A stretch of 64,000 nt of DNA, taken from the NCBI RefSeq assembly GCF_009742725.1, contig NZ_WPHG01000001.1, positions 470,001 to 534,000 on the forward strand. The letters run 5' to 3'. How positions within the stretch are numbered: position 1 is the stretch's first letter; each line of letters starts with the position of its first letter. The translations under genes were made by a program, and so were the position numbers. This document shows positions 48,447 through 57,238 of this stretch, in pieces. The DNA comes from Nitratireductor arenosus. GTDB taxonomy: Bacteria > Pseudomonadota > Alphaproteobacteria > Rhizobiales > Rhizobiaceae. The notes beneath the pieces are model-generated. The model was not told where the DNA came from. It saw nothing but the letters and a program-made list of their open reading frames with translations, and did no database searches.

Positions 48447-48510
48447 ACGAAAGGCCTCCCGCGCGGCGCGATGCGCAATCCGCGGTTTTCCTCCGCCGTG
48501 GCCGATGATA

Positions 48511-48824
48511 CCTAGAGCCATTCATCTTTAACTGGAGGCGGGTTGATGGAATGGATTTTTCGCTCCGGCGAGGAGAAGTTCGCAGCGCGATATCAATATC
48601 GGGCAAGAGCTTCGACGCCGCAGGGGCGGAAAAGCCCTCCAAGCCGGGGAGCGCCTATGGTTTTGATATCGCCCGTCAAACCGCAATCGCCCGACCTGGG
48701 TCTTTCGCACGTCTTACAGCGTCGCGCCCGGCTCACGGTGCCTGCACCGCATCGCCACGCGCTCCTGGCCGGACCGCGAAATCCCGTCGGTCAAACGATT
48801 CCGTTTAAAAATGAACGGCTCTAG
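48511..48824. repeat. 314-bp non-coding element with imperfect terminal inverted repeats (MITE-like)
   Basis: The ends CCTAGAGCCATTCATCTTTA and, on the complement, CCTAGAGCCGTTCATTTTTA match at 19 of the first 22 positions. The interior has no convincing gene; it includes several stops and a T-rich/GC-rich mix. A solo end lies at 28515. It fills most of the 426-bp gap between the ydcF-like gene and plsC. Size, inverted ends and lack of coding fit a miniature inverted-repeat element, but no target duplication is evident and mobility is not shown. Confidence 0.6.
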
Positions 48825-48872
48825 GAACGGAACCCATCGACCGGAATTGCCACGGGACACCGGACACGCTTT

Positions 48873-49679
48873 ATGACAGTGATTCGATCGCTGACGTTCA
48901 ACGTCGCCTTTTACGCCAACCTGATCGTCCAGATGATTTTCTGGACACCCTTTTATTTCCTCGCGCCCCGCTACCTGGCCTGGTTCGTACCGAAATTCTG
49001 GTCGCGCTCCAGCCTGTGGCTCTACAACGCCATCGCCGGCACGCGCAGCGAGATCACCGGGGTTGAGAACCTGCCCGAAGGCTCCTTCATCCTCGCGCCG
49101 AAACATCAGTCGTTCTGGGATACGATCGCCTTTTTTCCCTATCTGCGCGATCCGCTCTACATTCTGAAGCGCGAACTGACCTGGATTCCGTTCTTCGGCT
49201 GGTATGTCTTGAAGATGCGCATGATCCCGGTCGACCGGGGCAGCCGCTCCAAAGCGCTCAAAGCGGTGATACGGCTGACCAAGGCCGAACTGGCGCGCAA
49301 TCCGCGCCAATTGATCATCTATCCCGAAGGCACACGCCGTGCGCCCGGCGACGACCCGGCCTATAAATGGGGCATCGTCGAACTTTACACCGAACTGGGC
49401 CTGCCGGTCGTCCCGGTCGCCCATGTCGCCGGCCTCTACTGGCCGCGCCGCAAGTTCCTGCGCTATCCCGGCACGATCAAGGCGCGCTTCCTCGCGCCGA
49501 TCCCCACGGGCCTCAGCAAGGAGGAATTCATGCACCGCCTGATTTCCACGACCGAACAGGCCGTCGACGAATTGCTGGTCGAGGCTGCCAGCTCGCGCGA
49601 CGCCCCGCCCTTGCCCGAGACCGCGCGCCGGCGGCTCGAGAAGCTGAAGGGCGATCCGCCCGCTTCCGTGCCGGCTTGA
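48873..49679 (+). CDS. plsC: 1-acyl-sn-glycerol-3-phosphate acyltransferase
   Basis: The 268-residue membrane-associated enzyme adds the second acyl chain in phosphatidic acid synthesis. The HX4D catalytic motif is HQSFWD at 78-83, and the substrate motif is YPEGTRR (about 142-148). A hydrophobic N-terminal segment (about 8-38) anchors it. It follows the repeat element and precedes a HAD hydrolase gene by 29 bp. Confidence 0.95.
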   Translation: MTVIRSLTFNVAFYANLIVQMIFWTPFYFLAPRYLAWFVPKFWSRSSLWLYNAIAGTRSEITGVENLPEGSFILAPKHQSFWDTIAFFPYLRDPLYILKRELTWIPFFGWYVLKMRMIPVDRGSRSKALKAVIRLTKAELARNPRQLIIYPEGTRRAPGDDPAYKWGIVELYTELGLPVVPVAHVAGLYWPRRKFLRYPGTIKARFLAPIPTGLSKEEFMHRLISTTEQAVDELLVEAASSRDAPPLPETARRRLEKLKGDPPASVPA

Positions 49680-49708
49680 TCGGGCGACCGGCCGGATAGG
49701 GAGGAACC

Positions 49709-50416
49709 ATGCCGAAATCCGCCAATCTGACGACGATCGGTTTCGACGCCGACGACACGCTTTGGCAAAATGAACAGTTCTACCGGCTGACGGAACGACG
49801 TTTTGCCGAACTGCTCGCCGATCACGCCGAACCTGACCGCCTGAGCGAGCGGCTGCTCGCGGCCGAAAAGCGCAATCTCGGCAGCTACGGCTTCGGCATC
49901 AAGGGCTTTACGCTGTCGATGGTCGAAACCGCGATCGAGGTCACCAACGGGCGCGTGCCGGCGCGTGTCATCGAGCAGATTCTTGCCGCCGGGCGCGAGA
50001 TGCTGGACCATCCGGTCGAAACCCTGCCGCATGTCACCGACACGCTCGAGCGGCTGGCCGCGACGCACCGCATCGTGCTGATCACCAAAGGCGACCTGTT
50101 CGACCAGGAGCGTAAACTCGCCCAGTCCGGGCTCGGTGACTTTTTCGACGCGGTCGAAATCGTCAGCGACAAGAAGCGCAATACCTACCAGCGGATCTTC
50201 TCGGCGGTAGGCGACGGGCCCGAACGCGCGATGATGGTCGGCAATTCGCTCAAATCCGACATCGTGCCGGCGATCGCGGCGGGAAGCTGGGGCGTACATG
50301 TCCCGCACGAACTGACATGGGTGCTGGAGCACGTCGAGCCTCCGGCCGAAGATCCGCGCTTTCGGGTTATCGACACATTGCGCGACCTGCCCGGCATCGT
50401 AGCCGAGATCGGCTGA
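49709..50416 (+). CDS. HAD family hydrolase
   Basis: The 235-residue protein has the haloacid dehalogenase fold: nucleophile motif FDADDTLW (about 9-16), motif II Thr/Ser in IVLITKGD, motif III Lys in SDKKRNTY and motif IV MVGNSLKSDIVPA. A helical C1-type cap sits between motifs I and II. Substrate unknown; relatives are phosphatases. GGGAGG lies about 6 bases before the ATG. It may be co-transcribed with plsC. Confidence 0.94.
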   Translation: MPKSANLTTIGFDADDTLWQNEQFYRLTERRFAELLADHAEPDRLSERLLAAEKRNLGSYGFGIKGFTLSMVETAIEVTNGRVPARVIEQILAAGREMLDHPVETLPHVTDTLERLAATHRIVLITKGDLFDQERKLAQSGLGDFFDAVEIVSDKKRNTYQRIFSAVGDGPERAMMVGNSLKSDIVPAIAAGSWGVHVPHELTWVLEHVEPPAEDPRFRVIDTLRDLPGIVAEIG

Positions 50417-50434
50417 TGTACCTGGCGGCCGGGT

Positions 50435-50950
50435 TCACCGGATCCGCCGCGCGACCTCTTCCAGCCAATGGTCGCGAATGCCGAGCGCCTCCAGGTGTTC
50501 GACCGTGTTGAGCACGTAATCCTCGTTCGGGCCAGACTGGCCGACGGCGCCGCACACCGCCTCGGCCGCGTGCGCGGCGTCGAGCCGCCCGGCATACTGG
50601 TCGTGCGCGCGGTCGACGACATAACACAGCGCATCGCCGCGCGTGCCGGAGGCAAACGTGACCGGCAGCACGCGCTCCAGATAGACATGGGTGACGAGCT
50701 CGCGGGCACGCAGATAGTCGAGCACCTCCTCGCGCAGGTCGCCCGGCACCCGAAAGGCAAGCCCGACGCACGATCCGCCCCGGTCGAGGCCGAGCACTAA
50801 CCCCGGTCGCGCGGGCGTGCCGCGATGCACGAAAGAGCGCACGCACAGCGCCCGGCGGTAACCGTGCAGTCGCGCGCGCTGGGTCTCCACATGGGCGAAT
50901 CCGGGCCGCCACATCAGCGAACCGTAGCCAAACACCCAAAAATCGCCCAT
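50435..50950 (-). CDS. Gamma-glutamylcyclotransferase, ChaC-like
   Basis: The 171-residue enzyme is predicted to cleave glutathione to 5-oxoproline and Cys-Gly. The GYGSLMW substrate loop is at about 8-14, GLAFRVPGD and the LERVLPVTFASG region with the downstream NEDYVL complete the ChaC pattern; the catalytic glutamate position appears to be in the YLERVL/REE stretch and could not be assigned with certainty. It converges with the HAD gene and diverges from DUF2125. Confidence 0.93.
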   Translation of the reverse strand: MGDFWVFGYGSLMWRPGFAHVETQRARLHGYRRALCVRSFVHRGTPARPGLVLGLDRGGSCVGLAFRVPGDLREEVLDYLRARELVTHVYLERVLPVTFASGTRGDALCYVVDRAHDQYAGRLDAAHAAEAVCGAVGQSGPNEDYVLNTVEHLEALGIRDHWLEEVARRIR

Positions 50951-50995
50951 ATCGCCAAGCCAGTCTGATAGGAATGCGCCGGAACGACCGGCAGC

Positions 50996-52012
50996 ATGAT
51001 GGGTAGCGAGGCCGAAGGCGTGACGTCAAGTAAACGCGAAGGCGGAACCAGCCGCCGGTTCTTCTGGCTCGCTACGGGCATCGTCGCCGCGATCGCGCTT
51101 TATACGGGCGGCTGGTTCTACGCCGCGAACACGTTGGAACGGGCAACCGACACCTGGCTCGCGCGCATGGGCGAACGCGGCGCCGCCGCGAGCTGCCAAC
51201 AGCGCGAGGCGCGCGGCTATCCGTTCCGCATCGGGCTTTTCTGCAGCGAGGCTGCAATCGAGGACGCCGAGGGCCGTTTCGCCATCAGGGCCGCCGGGCT
51301 GCGCTCGGCGGCACAAATCTATAACCCCGCCCAAATCGTCGGCGAACTGGACACGATACGGCTCGACCTGCTCGCCGCGCCAAACCCGGTTGGCGCCCGC
51401 GCCGGCGATATTCGTTTCAGCGCAAGGCTCGCCGACCCGCTGCCGGAGCGCGCCTCGGTGACAGCCCAACAGGTCAAGCTCGACGCAACCCCGGAGGGCC
51501 GCGTGGCGTCGGTCCTGTTCGAGGCCGGGCACGTCGAGGCCCATGCGCGCCGCAATGGCGCCGATCTGGATCTTGCCGTCAGCGCCGAGGCGATCTCCGC
51601 CCTTCCGCCGCAGATTGGCCGTGAGATCCGTGCCGAGCGGTTCCAGGCCGATTTCACCGTCGCCGACGGCGTGCGGCTCGCCATGGAGCGGCCGCAAAGC
51701 CTGCGCGGCATCAGCCTCGTCATTCGCGATCTCGCCATTACCCTGGCCGATAAGGCCGGTTTCGCGCTTTCCGGCCCATTTTCTGTCGATATGGACGGAT
51801 TTATTGACGCAAAATTGCAGATTTCGGCGCGAAATCCGCAAGAAATTGCCGCGCTTTTGGCAGAAATCATGCCGGAAAACGGCAATCAGATCCGCTCGGT
51901 GGCCGCCGGGCTCGCCGCTCTCGGCGACAATCCCAGCCTGCCGCTCACCGTGACGAAGGGGCAGGCGCGGATCGCCTTCATCACGCTCGGCCGGATACCC
52001 CCACTCAACTAG
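50996..52012 (+). CDS. DUF2125 domain-containing protein
   Basis: The 338-residue protein has an N-terminal membrane anchor or signal (FFWLATGIVAAIALYTGGWFYAA, about 22-44) followed by a long extracytoplasmic beta-rich domain typical of alphaproteobacterial DUF2125. Cysteines in SCQQREARGYPFRIGLFCSEA could form a disulfide. Function is unknown. Two adjacent ATG codons are available. The 3' end overlaps the tyrC stop by 8 bp and is followed by a shared hairpin. Confidence 0.9.
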   Translation: MMGSEAEGVTSSKREGGTSRRFFWLATGIVAAIALYTGGWFYAANTLERATDTWLARMGERGAAASCQQREARGYPFRIGLFCSEAAIEDAEGRFAIRAAGLRSAAQIYNPAQIVGELDTIRLDLLAAPNPVGARAGDIRFSARLADPLPERASVTAQQVKLDATPEGRVASVLFEAGHVEAHARRNGADLDLAVSAEAISALPPQIGREIRAERFQADFTVADGVRLAMERPQSLRGISLVIRDLAITLADKAGFALSGPFSVDMDGFIDAKLQISARNPQEIAALLAEIMPENGNQIRSVAAGLAALGDNPSLPLTVTKGQARIAFITLGRIPPLN

Positions 52013-52970
52013 AGCCGGATTTTTCCGGCTCCCTGGCATCGCGTGGCGGATGGGCGACGACGTGGCGGCCGAAATCGGGCACGTCGATGTCCTGGCCGGC
52101 CTCGATGATCGAGCGCCGCACCGCCCGGGTATGGGTGAACAGGTCGAACAGCTTGTCGCCGTCGCCCCAGCGGATCGCCCGCTGCAATGCCGACAGATCT
52201 TCCGAAAACCGCGCCAGCATCTCCAAAATGGCCTCGCGATTGTGCAGGCACACGTCGCGCCACATGGTCGGGTCGGACGCGGCCAGGCGGGTGAAGTCGC
52301 GAAAACCGGACGCCGAATATTTGATGACCTCGGACTTGGTCACCGCTTCCAGGTCGTCGGCGGTGCCGACGATATTATAGGCGATGATGTGCGGCAGATG
52401 CGAGACGATGGCGAGCACCATGTCGTGATGCGCCGGATCCATCACATCCACCTTCGAGCCGCAGGCCTCCCAGAAACCGGACAGCCGCGCGAGCGCGTCG
52501 GGATCGGTGTCCGGCAACGGCGTCAGGATGCACCAGCGCCCGTCGAACAGGTCGGCGAACCCGGCATCCGGCCCCGACCGTTCGGTACCGGCGATAGGAT
52601 GGCCGGGGATGAAATGGACCGAAGACGGCAATTCCGGCGCCATCTGGCTGACGACCGACCCCTTGGTCGAGCCGACATCGGTGACGATCGCCCCTGCCTT
52701 GAGCGCGGGCGCGATCGCGCGCGCCACCGCGCCGGACGCGCCGACCGGCACCGACACGATGACAAGATCGGCATTTTCGACCGCCTTGGCCGGGTCGCCT
52801 TCATAGACGTCGCCCAGATCCAGCTCCGCGGCCCGTTCGAGCGTCGCGGCCGAGCGTGTCGAGACCACAATCGTGCCAGCCAGCCCCTCGCGGCGTATCA
52901 CATGGGCAAGCGACGAACCAATCAGGCCGATGCCCACCAGGGCAACGCGATCGAACATCGGATCGGACAT
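52005..52970 (-). CDS. tyrC: Prephenate/arogenate dehydrogenase
   Basis: The 321-residue enzyme oxidises prephenate or arogenate in tyrosine synthesis. The Rossmann motif is VGIGLIGSSLAHVI near the N-terminus; HFIPGHPIAGTERSG carries the catalytic His region and the helical C-terminal dimerisation domain follows. It lies 3 bp after hisC, so the two are co-transcribed; HisC may also serve as the aromatic aminotransferase of this pathway. Confidence 0.95.
   Translation of the reverse strand: MSDPMFDRVALVGIGLIGSSLAHVIRREGLAGTIVVSTRSAATLERAAELDLGDVYEGDPAKAVENADLVIVSVPVGASGAVARAIAPALKAGAIVTDVGSTKGSVVSQMAPELPSSVHFIPGHPIAGTERSGPDAGFADLFDGRWCILTPLPDTDPDALARLSGFWEACGSKVDVMDPAHHDMVLAIVSHLPHIIAYNIVGTADDLEAVTKSEVIKYSASGFRDFTRLAASDPTMWRDVCLHNREAILEMLARFSEDLSALQRAIRWGDGDKLFDLFTHTRAVRRSIIEAGQDIDVPDFGRHVVAHPPRDAREPEKSGSS
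52012..52031. terminator. Bidirectional hairpin terminator between DUF2125 gene and tyrC
   Basis: A perfect 8-bp stem GAGCCGGA/TCCGGCTC closes a TTTT loop right at the stop of DUF2125 and within the last codons of tyrC. The placement between convergent genes supports a terminator, although U-tracts are lacking outside the stem. Confidence 0.5.
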
Positions 52971-52973
52971 CGC

Positions 52974-54074
52974 TCAGTCTTTCAGAAAATCCGAGAGCGC
53001 GGCGACCACACCCCGGTTGGCTTCTTCCGTGCCGATCGTCATCCTGAGCGCATTCGGGAATCCGTAGCCGGCGACACGGCGCAATATATAGCCCCGCGCC
53101 GTCAGATACTCGTCGGCCAGCGCCGCCGAGCGGCGCTCGTCGGGAAAATGGATCAGGATGAAATTGCCGATGCTCGGCGTGACCCTGAGACCAAGCTTGG
53201 TCAGTTTCTCCGTCAGCCACGGCAGCCATTGGTCGTTATGCGCGACCGATTTCTCGACATGACCGCGGTCGCGGATCGCAGCCACCCCGGCCTCGATCGC
53301 CGCCGCGTTGACGTTGAACGGACCGCGAATGCGGTTGAGCGCGGCAATCACATGCGCCGGCGCGTAGATCCAGCCGATACGCGCGCCGCCGAGGCCGTAC
53401 ACCTTGGAGAAGGTCCGGGTCATGACCACATTATCGAACGAGGATACGAGCTCGATGCCGGTCTCGTAGTCGTTGCGGCGCACATATTCGGCATAGGCCG
53501 CGTCGAGCACCAGAAGCACGTTTTTCGGCAGCCCCGCATGCAGGCGCCGCACCTCCTCGAACGGCACATAGGTGCCGGTCGGGTTGTTGGGATTGGCCAG
53601 AAAGACGATCCTGGTCCTGTCGGTCACCGCGGCCAGGATCGCATCGACATCGGCTGTCTCCTCGGTTTCCTTTACCACCACCGGCACCGCGCCCGCCGCC
53701 TGGATGTAGATCCGGTAGACCAGGAAGCCGTGCTCGGTGAACACACCTTCGTCGCCCGGCTGCAGATAGGCCTGCGCCAACAGCCCGAGCGCCTCGTCGG
53801 AGCCGTTGGTGCACAGAATGTTGTCCGGGTTGAGCCCGTGCACTTCCGCTATCGCCTCGCGCAGCCTGCTCGCCGCACCATCAGGGTAGAACTCGAGCGA
53901 GGCGGCCACCGACCGCACGGCCTCGACCGCCTTGGGCGACGCGCCGAGCGGGTTTTCGTTCGACGACAGCTTATGGACTTTGGCCACGCCCGCCGGCGCC
54001 GCGCTCTTGCCGGGCACATAGGCGGCGATATCCATGATGCCAGGTTTCGGCTCTGGGCGGACGGGCAGGCTCAT
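52974..54074 (-). CDS. hisC: Histidinol-phosphate aminotransferase
   Basis: The 366-residue PLP enzyme acts in histidine synthesis, and in Alphaproteobacteria often on aromatic amino acids too. Family signs: [48 protein letters not shown], and the PLP lysine in [17 protein letters not shown]. The tyrC neighbour supports the dual role. AAGGAA lies about 8 bases before the ATG. It diverges from metX across 228 bp. Confidence 0.94.
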   Translation of the reverse strand: MSLPVRPEPKPGIMDIAAYVPGKSAAPAGVAKVHKLSSNENPLGASPKAVEAVRSVAASLEFYPDGAASRLREAIAEVHGLNPDNILCTNGSDEALGLLAQAYLQPGDEGVFTEHGFLVYRIYIQAAGAVPVVVKETEETADVDAILAAVTDRTRIVFLANPNNPTGTYVPFEEVRRLHAGLPKNVLLVLDAAYAEYVRRNDYETGIELVSSFDNVVMTRTFSKVYGLGGARIGWIYAPAHVIAALNRIRGPFNVNAAAIEAGVAAIRDRGHVEKSVAHNDQWLPWLTEKLTKLGLRVTPSIGNFILIHFPDERRSAALADEYLTARGYILRRVAGYGFPNALRMTIGTEEANRGVVAALSDFLKD

Positions 54075-54124
54075 GGCGGGGTTCCTTCGCGGATGATCGC
54101 CTTCCGACTAGCAAAGCTTTGCCG

Positions 54125-54153
54125 TTGACGCAAAGGCTTGCGCAAGATTATAA
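54125..54153 (+). promoter_or_regulatory. Sigma-70 type promoter of metX
   Basis: TTGACG is followed after exactly 17 bases by TTATAA. Predicted transcription would begin near 54160, immediately at the SAM-II aptamer, as expected when the riboswitch occupies the very 5' end of the leader. Confidence 0.72.
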
Positions 54154-54158
54154 CCGGC

Positions 54159-54217
54159 CTCCCGTGGTGATTTGGCCGGTCGGCTTGCAGCCACGTAAAA
54201 CAAGTCGCTAAAGGGCC
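54159..54217 (+). ncRNA. SAM-II riboswitch (metA motif) controlling metX-metW
   Basis: The sequence matches the SAM-II aptamer closely. P1 pairs CGTGG (54163-54167) with CCACG (54191-54195); the pseudoknot P2 pairs GGCTTG (54182-54187) with CAAGTC (54201-54206); the conserved GTGATTTGG, TTGCAGCCACGT and CGCTAAA strings are present. SAM-II senses S-adenosylmethionine and lowers methionine biosynthesis when it is plentiful. It is followed directly by an intrinsic terminator. Confidence 0.95.
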
Positions 54218-54230
54218 GTTTGCATCAGGT

Positions 54231-54266
54231 AACCGGCTTTGCGAGCGCGCAATGCCGGTTTTTTTG
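54231..54266 (+). terminator. Rho-independent terminator (SAM-II expression platform)
   Basis: AACCGGC (54231-54237) pairs with GCCGGTT (54254-54260), extended inside by TTGCG/CGCAA around a T-T mismatch and an AGCG loop, and followed by six further T. It lies 13 bases after the aptamer, so SAM binding most likely acts through transcription termination; an antiterminator pairing was not worked out. Confidence 0.9.
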
Positions 54267-54302
54267 TGCTTCGAGCAAGGCCGGCCGCATGAGGTAATGT
54301 GG

Positions 54303-55484
54303 ATGGCCGCACGGCGGGCCCGAAAGCTGAAGGCAACTAACGAGGCGACCGACCCGTCGAGCCGGGTCGCGCGCTTCGGACCGGACAGGCCGCTGTCGCT
54401 CGATTCGGGCAAGGTGCTGTCGCCGTTCCAGATCGCTTACGAGACCTATGGCGCGCTGAACGAGGCGCGCAGCAACGCCATCCTGATCTGCCATGCGCTG
54501 ACCGGCGACCAATATGTCGCCAGCCGCAATCCCATCACCGGCAAGCCGGGCTGGTGGGAAAGCCTGGTCGGCCCGGGCAAGGTGATCGACACCGGCCGTT
54601 TTTTCGTCATCTGCTCCAACGTCATCGGCGGCTGCCTGGGCTCCACCGGCCCCGCCTCGCTCAACCCCGAGACCGGCCGCGCCTACGGCCTCGACCTGCC
54701 GATCGTCACCATAGGCGACATGGTGCGCGCGCAGACGATGCTGGTCGACGAACTCGGCATCGACCGACTGTTTTCCGTCATCGGCGGTTCGATGGGCGGC
54801 ATGCAGGTGCTGGAATGGGCGGCGAGCTATCCCGAGAGGGTGTTCACCGCTTTGCCGATCGCGGCAGGGGCGCGACATTCCGCCCAGAACATCGCCTTTC
54901 ACGAAGTCGGCCGCCAGGCGGTGATGGCCGACCCCGAATGGTGCGGCGGGCGCTATATCGACGAGGGACGCCGGCCGGAAAAAGGCCTCGCGGTCGCGCG
55001 CATGGCCGCCCACATCACCTATCTGTCGGAAACCGCGCTGCACCGCAAATTCGGCCGCAATCTGCAGGATCGCGAGACCCTGACCTTCGGGTTCGACGCG
55101 GATTTCCAGATCGAAAGCTATTTGCGCCACCAGGGCATGACCTTCGTCGACCGCTTCGACGCCAATTCCTATCTCTACATGACGCGGGCGATGGACTATT
55201 TCGACCTCGCCGCCGATCGTGGCGGGCGGCTGGCCGACGCCTTCCGCAACACCGAGACCCGTTTCTGCCTCGTCTCCTTCACTTCGGACTGGCTGTTTCC
55301 GACCGAGGAAAGCCGCACCGTGGTGCGTGCGCTCAACGCCGCCGGCGCCTCGGTTTCCTTCGTCGAGATCGAGACCGATCGCGGCCACGACGCATTCCTG
55401 CTCGAGGAACCGGAATTCTTCGCCGCCGTCGGCGGATTTCTGGACTCCGCCGCGCGCGCCCGCGGCCTGGAGGATGCGCCGTGA
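54303..55484 (+). CDS. metX: Homoserine O-acetyltransferase (or succinyltransferase) MetX
   Basis: The 393-residue alpha/beta hydrolase-fold enzyme acylates homoserine in methionine synthesis. The nucleophile Ser163 is in [13 protein letters not shown]; the other triad residues are the Asp in [13 protein letters not shown] and the His in [10 protein letters not shown]. The ATG at 54303 is chosen: GAGG lies 8 bases upstream, and in-frame ATG 54252 lies inside the terminator stem. Acetyl versus succinyl donor cannot be told with certainty. It overlaps metW by 4 bp (GTGA). Confidence 0.96.
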   Translation: MAARRARKLKATNEATDPSSRVARFGPDRPLSLDSGKVLSPFQIAYETYGALNEARSNAILICHALTGDQYVASRNPITGKPGWWESLVGPGKVIDTGRFFVICSNVIGGCLGSTGPASLNPETGRAYGLDLPIVTIGDMVRAQTMLVDELGIDRLFSVIGGSMGGMQVLEWAASYPERVFTALPIAAGARHSAQNIAFHEVGRQAVMADPEWCGGRYIDEGRRPEKGLAVARMAAHITYLSETALHRKFGRNLQDRETLTFGFDADFQIESYLRHQGMTFVDRFDANSYLYMTRAMDYFDLAADRGGRLADAFRNTETRFCLVSFTSDWLFPTEESRTVVRALNAAGASVSFVEIETDRGHDAFLLEEPEFFAAVGGFLDSAARARGLEDAP

Positions 55485-56095
55485 GTGTGAACCACGACGC
55501 CCGGGTCGACCTCGCCATGGTGGCCGGCCTGATCGACCCGCGCGCCCGCGTGCTCGACGTCGGATGCGGAGACGGGGCGCTTCTGGACCTCCTGATCACC
55601 GACAAGCAGATCGACGGCCGCGGCATCGAGATATCGCAGCGCGGCGTCAACGAATGCGTCGCGCGTGGCCTGTCGGTGATCCAGGGCGATGCCGACACCG
55701 ACCTCAGCCATTATCCCGACCAGGGCTTCGACTACGTGATCCTATCGCAGACGCTGCAGGCCACACGCAATCCCAAGGAAGTGCTCGAACAATTGCTGCG
55801 GATCGGTCGGCATGCGATCGTCTCGTTCCCGAATTTCGGCCATTGGCGCGTGCGCCTTTCGCTGCTTTTGCGCGGCCGCATGCCGGTCACACGCGACCTG
55901 GCCTATAGCTGGTACGACACGCCCAACATCCATTTCTGCACGATCCGCGATTTCGTCAATCTGTGCGAGGAGGTTGGCGCGACCGTGGAGAGCGCAACCG
56001 CGCTCGACGGCAACGGTCAGAAGATCGGCGTCTCGCTGCCATGGTGGTTCTGGAATTTCTTTGGCCAGCAGGCGGTGTTTCTGCTGAGGAAATGA
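55481..56095 (+). CDS. metW: Methionine biosynthesis protein MetW
   Basis: The 204-residue methyltransferase-fold protein has [14 protein letters not shown] as SAM motif [23 protein letters not shown] and the C-terminal [36 protein letters not shown] typical of MetW. MetW works with MetX, probably raising its activity. The GTG start overlaps the metX stop, so the two are coupled. Confidence 0.96.
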   Translation: MSVNHDARVDLAMVAGLIDPRARVLDVGCGDGALLDLLITDKQIDGRGIEISQRGVNECVARGLSVIQGDADTDLSHYPDQGFDYVILSQTLQATRNPKEVLEQLLRIGRHAIVSFPNFGHWRVRLSLLLRGRMPVTRDLAYSWYDTPNIHFCTIRDFVNLCEEVGATVESATALDGNGQKIGVSLPWWFWNFFGQQAVFLLRK

Positions 56096-56098
56096 CAC

Positions 56099-57238
56099 TC
56101 ACACCAACAAGGCGGTCGCGTACATGATCAACAGACCGGCCGCGACACCGCCGGCGTAGTTCAAGCCGCCCAAGGCAGCGAACCCGCCCTTTCTCACCGT
56201 TAGAGCCGTCACCTCGACCATCACCTGGAAGATCGCCCCGGCACCGACGCCGAAACACAAAGCCAGCCAATAGGGCCCCGGTGCTTGCGTTCCGGCCCAA
56301 ACGCCGGCGACCGCCGGCAGGCCCGCGAGCCCGGCAAGCAGGACGAACAACGACAAAGGCGGTTTTGCGCGTACGAGCGGCGCCGCGATGCCGATACCCT
56401 CGGTCACGTTGTGAATGATGAAACCGACGACCAGGAAGGTCGCCAAGGCGCCGGCGCCGGCCGAAAGCGCGCCGCCCACCGCCAGACCTTCGCCAAGATT
56501 ATGCAGCCCGATGCCAAGCGCGATGAAGCCGGCGAGCGCGGCGCCCTGCGGCGCGGCGCCGCGCCAGCGCCCGGCCACGAACAACGCCAGCGCCGTCAAC
56601 GCCGCCGCCACCCATACCGCCGTCTGGCCGCGCAGACGCTCCAGGGCGGCCGAACCGGCCTCCAGCCCCTCGCTGAGCGTGTCGAGGAAAAGATAGGCCA
56701 AAAGCCCGACGGTCAGCGCCAGCAGAAAATCGAACGTGCCGGCGGACAGCCCGCGCATGGCGGGAAAGGCCAGCATGCCGGTTGCCACCGGCGCCACGCC
56801 GAGCAGGAGCCCGACCACGGCAAGCCGCCACAGCGAGCCGGCATCGAGCCCCGGCGTAGCCTGTGCGACCTCCACCGTGTGTTCGAACGTCGCCCCGGTC
56901 GAGGTCACCAGCACGATATGATGCGCTTCGCCCTCGACCCAAGGATAGGGAACCGTGACCCGGGCGCCGTCAAGACGCCCGACCGGTCCGGCCGGCATCA
57001 GGTCGAAAGCACGATAGGCCCCGTCGACCTGGACCTGGGCGATGGCGACCGGCTGCGATCCGTCGGCGCGGATGCCGAGCTCGATCACGCCCGGGCGCAG
57101 GCGCGTGCCTTCCACCACGACCTGTTCGACAGGCGGCGCGGCGGCCCCGATCCGGTCGAGCGGGCGCGCGCCCAGCACATAGGCAACGATCGCAGCCAGA
57201 ATCAGAAGCGGAAGCGCCAGCCAGACGAAACGGACCAT
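56099..57238 (-). CDS. ZIP family metal transporter with an added extracytoplasmic domain
   Basis: The 379-residue membrane protein carries a ZIP core of about eight helices (from about 135), with metal-site motifs HNLGEG (246-251) and HNVTEG (276-281). ZIP proteins import divalent Zn, Fe or Mn. Before the core is an extra helix (5-23) and a beta-rich domain of about 100 residues (35-130), likely outside the membrane, not present in ordinary bacterial ZIPs. The ATG overlaps the oxidase stop by one base (TGATG), so both are made together. No cysteine-rich metal chaperone motif was seen. Confidence 0.9.
   Translation of the reverse strand: MVRFVWLALPLLILAAIVAYVLGARPLDRIGAAAPPVEQVVVEGTRLRPGVIELGIRADGSQPVAIAQVQVDGAYRAFDLMPAGPVGRLDGARVTVPYPWVEGEAHHIVLVTSTGATFEHTVEVAQATPGLDAGSLWRLAVVGLLLGVAPVATGMLAFPAMRGLSAGTFDFLLALTVGLLAYLFLDTLSEGLEAGSAALERLRGQTAVWVAAALTALALFVAGRWRGAAPQGAALAGFIALGIGLHNLGEGLAVGGALSAGAGALATFLVVGFIIHNVTEGIGIAAPLVRAKPPLSLFVLLAGLAGLPAVAGVWAGTQAPGPYWLALCFGVGAGAIFQVMVEVTALTVRKGGFAALGGLNYAGGVAAGLLIMYATALLV

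Noticed and set aside
52050-54128. Plus-strand reading frame of about 690 codons opposite tyrC and hisC
   Set aside because: Same shadow composition; covers two well-supported enzymes on the other strand and runs into the metX promoter region.
54252-54302. Upstream in-frame ATG for metX at 54252
   Set aside because: It lies within the 3' arm of an intrinsic terminator and has no ribosome binding site; the start at 54303 does.
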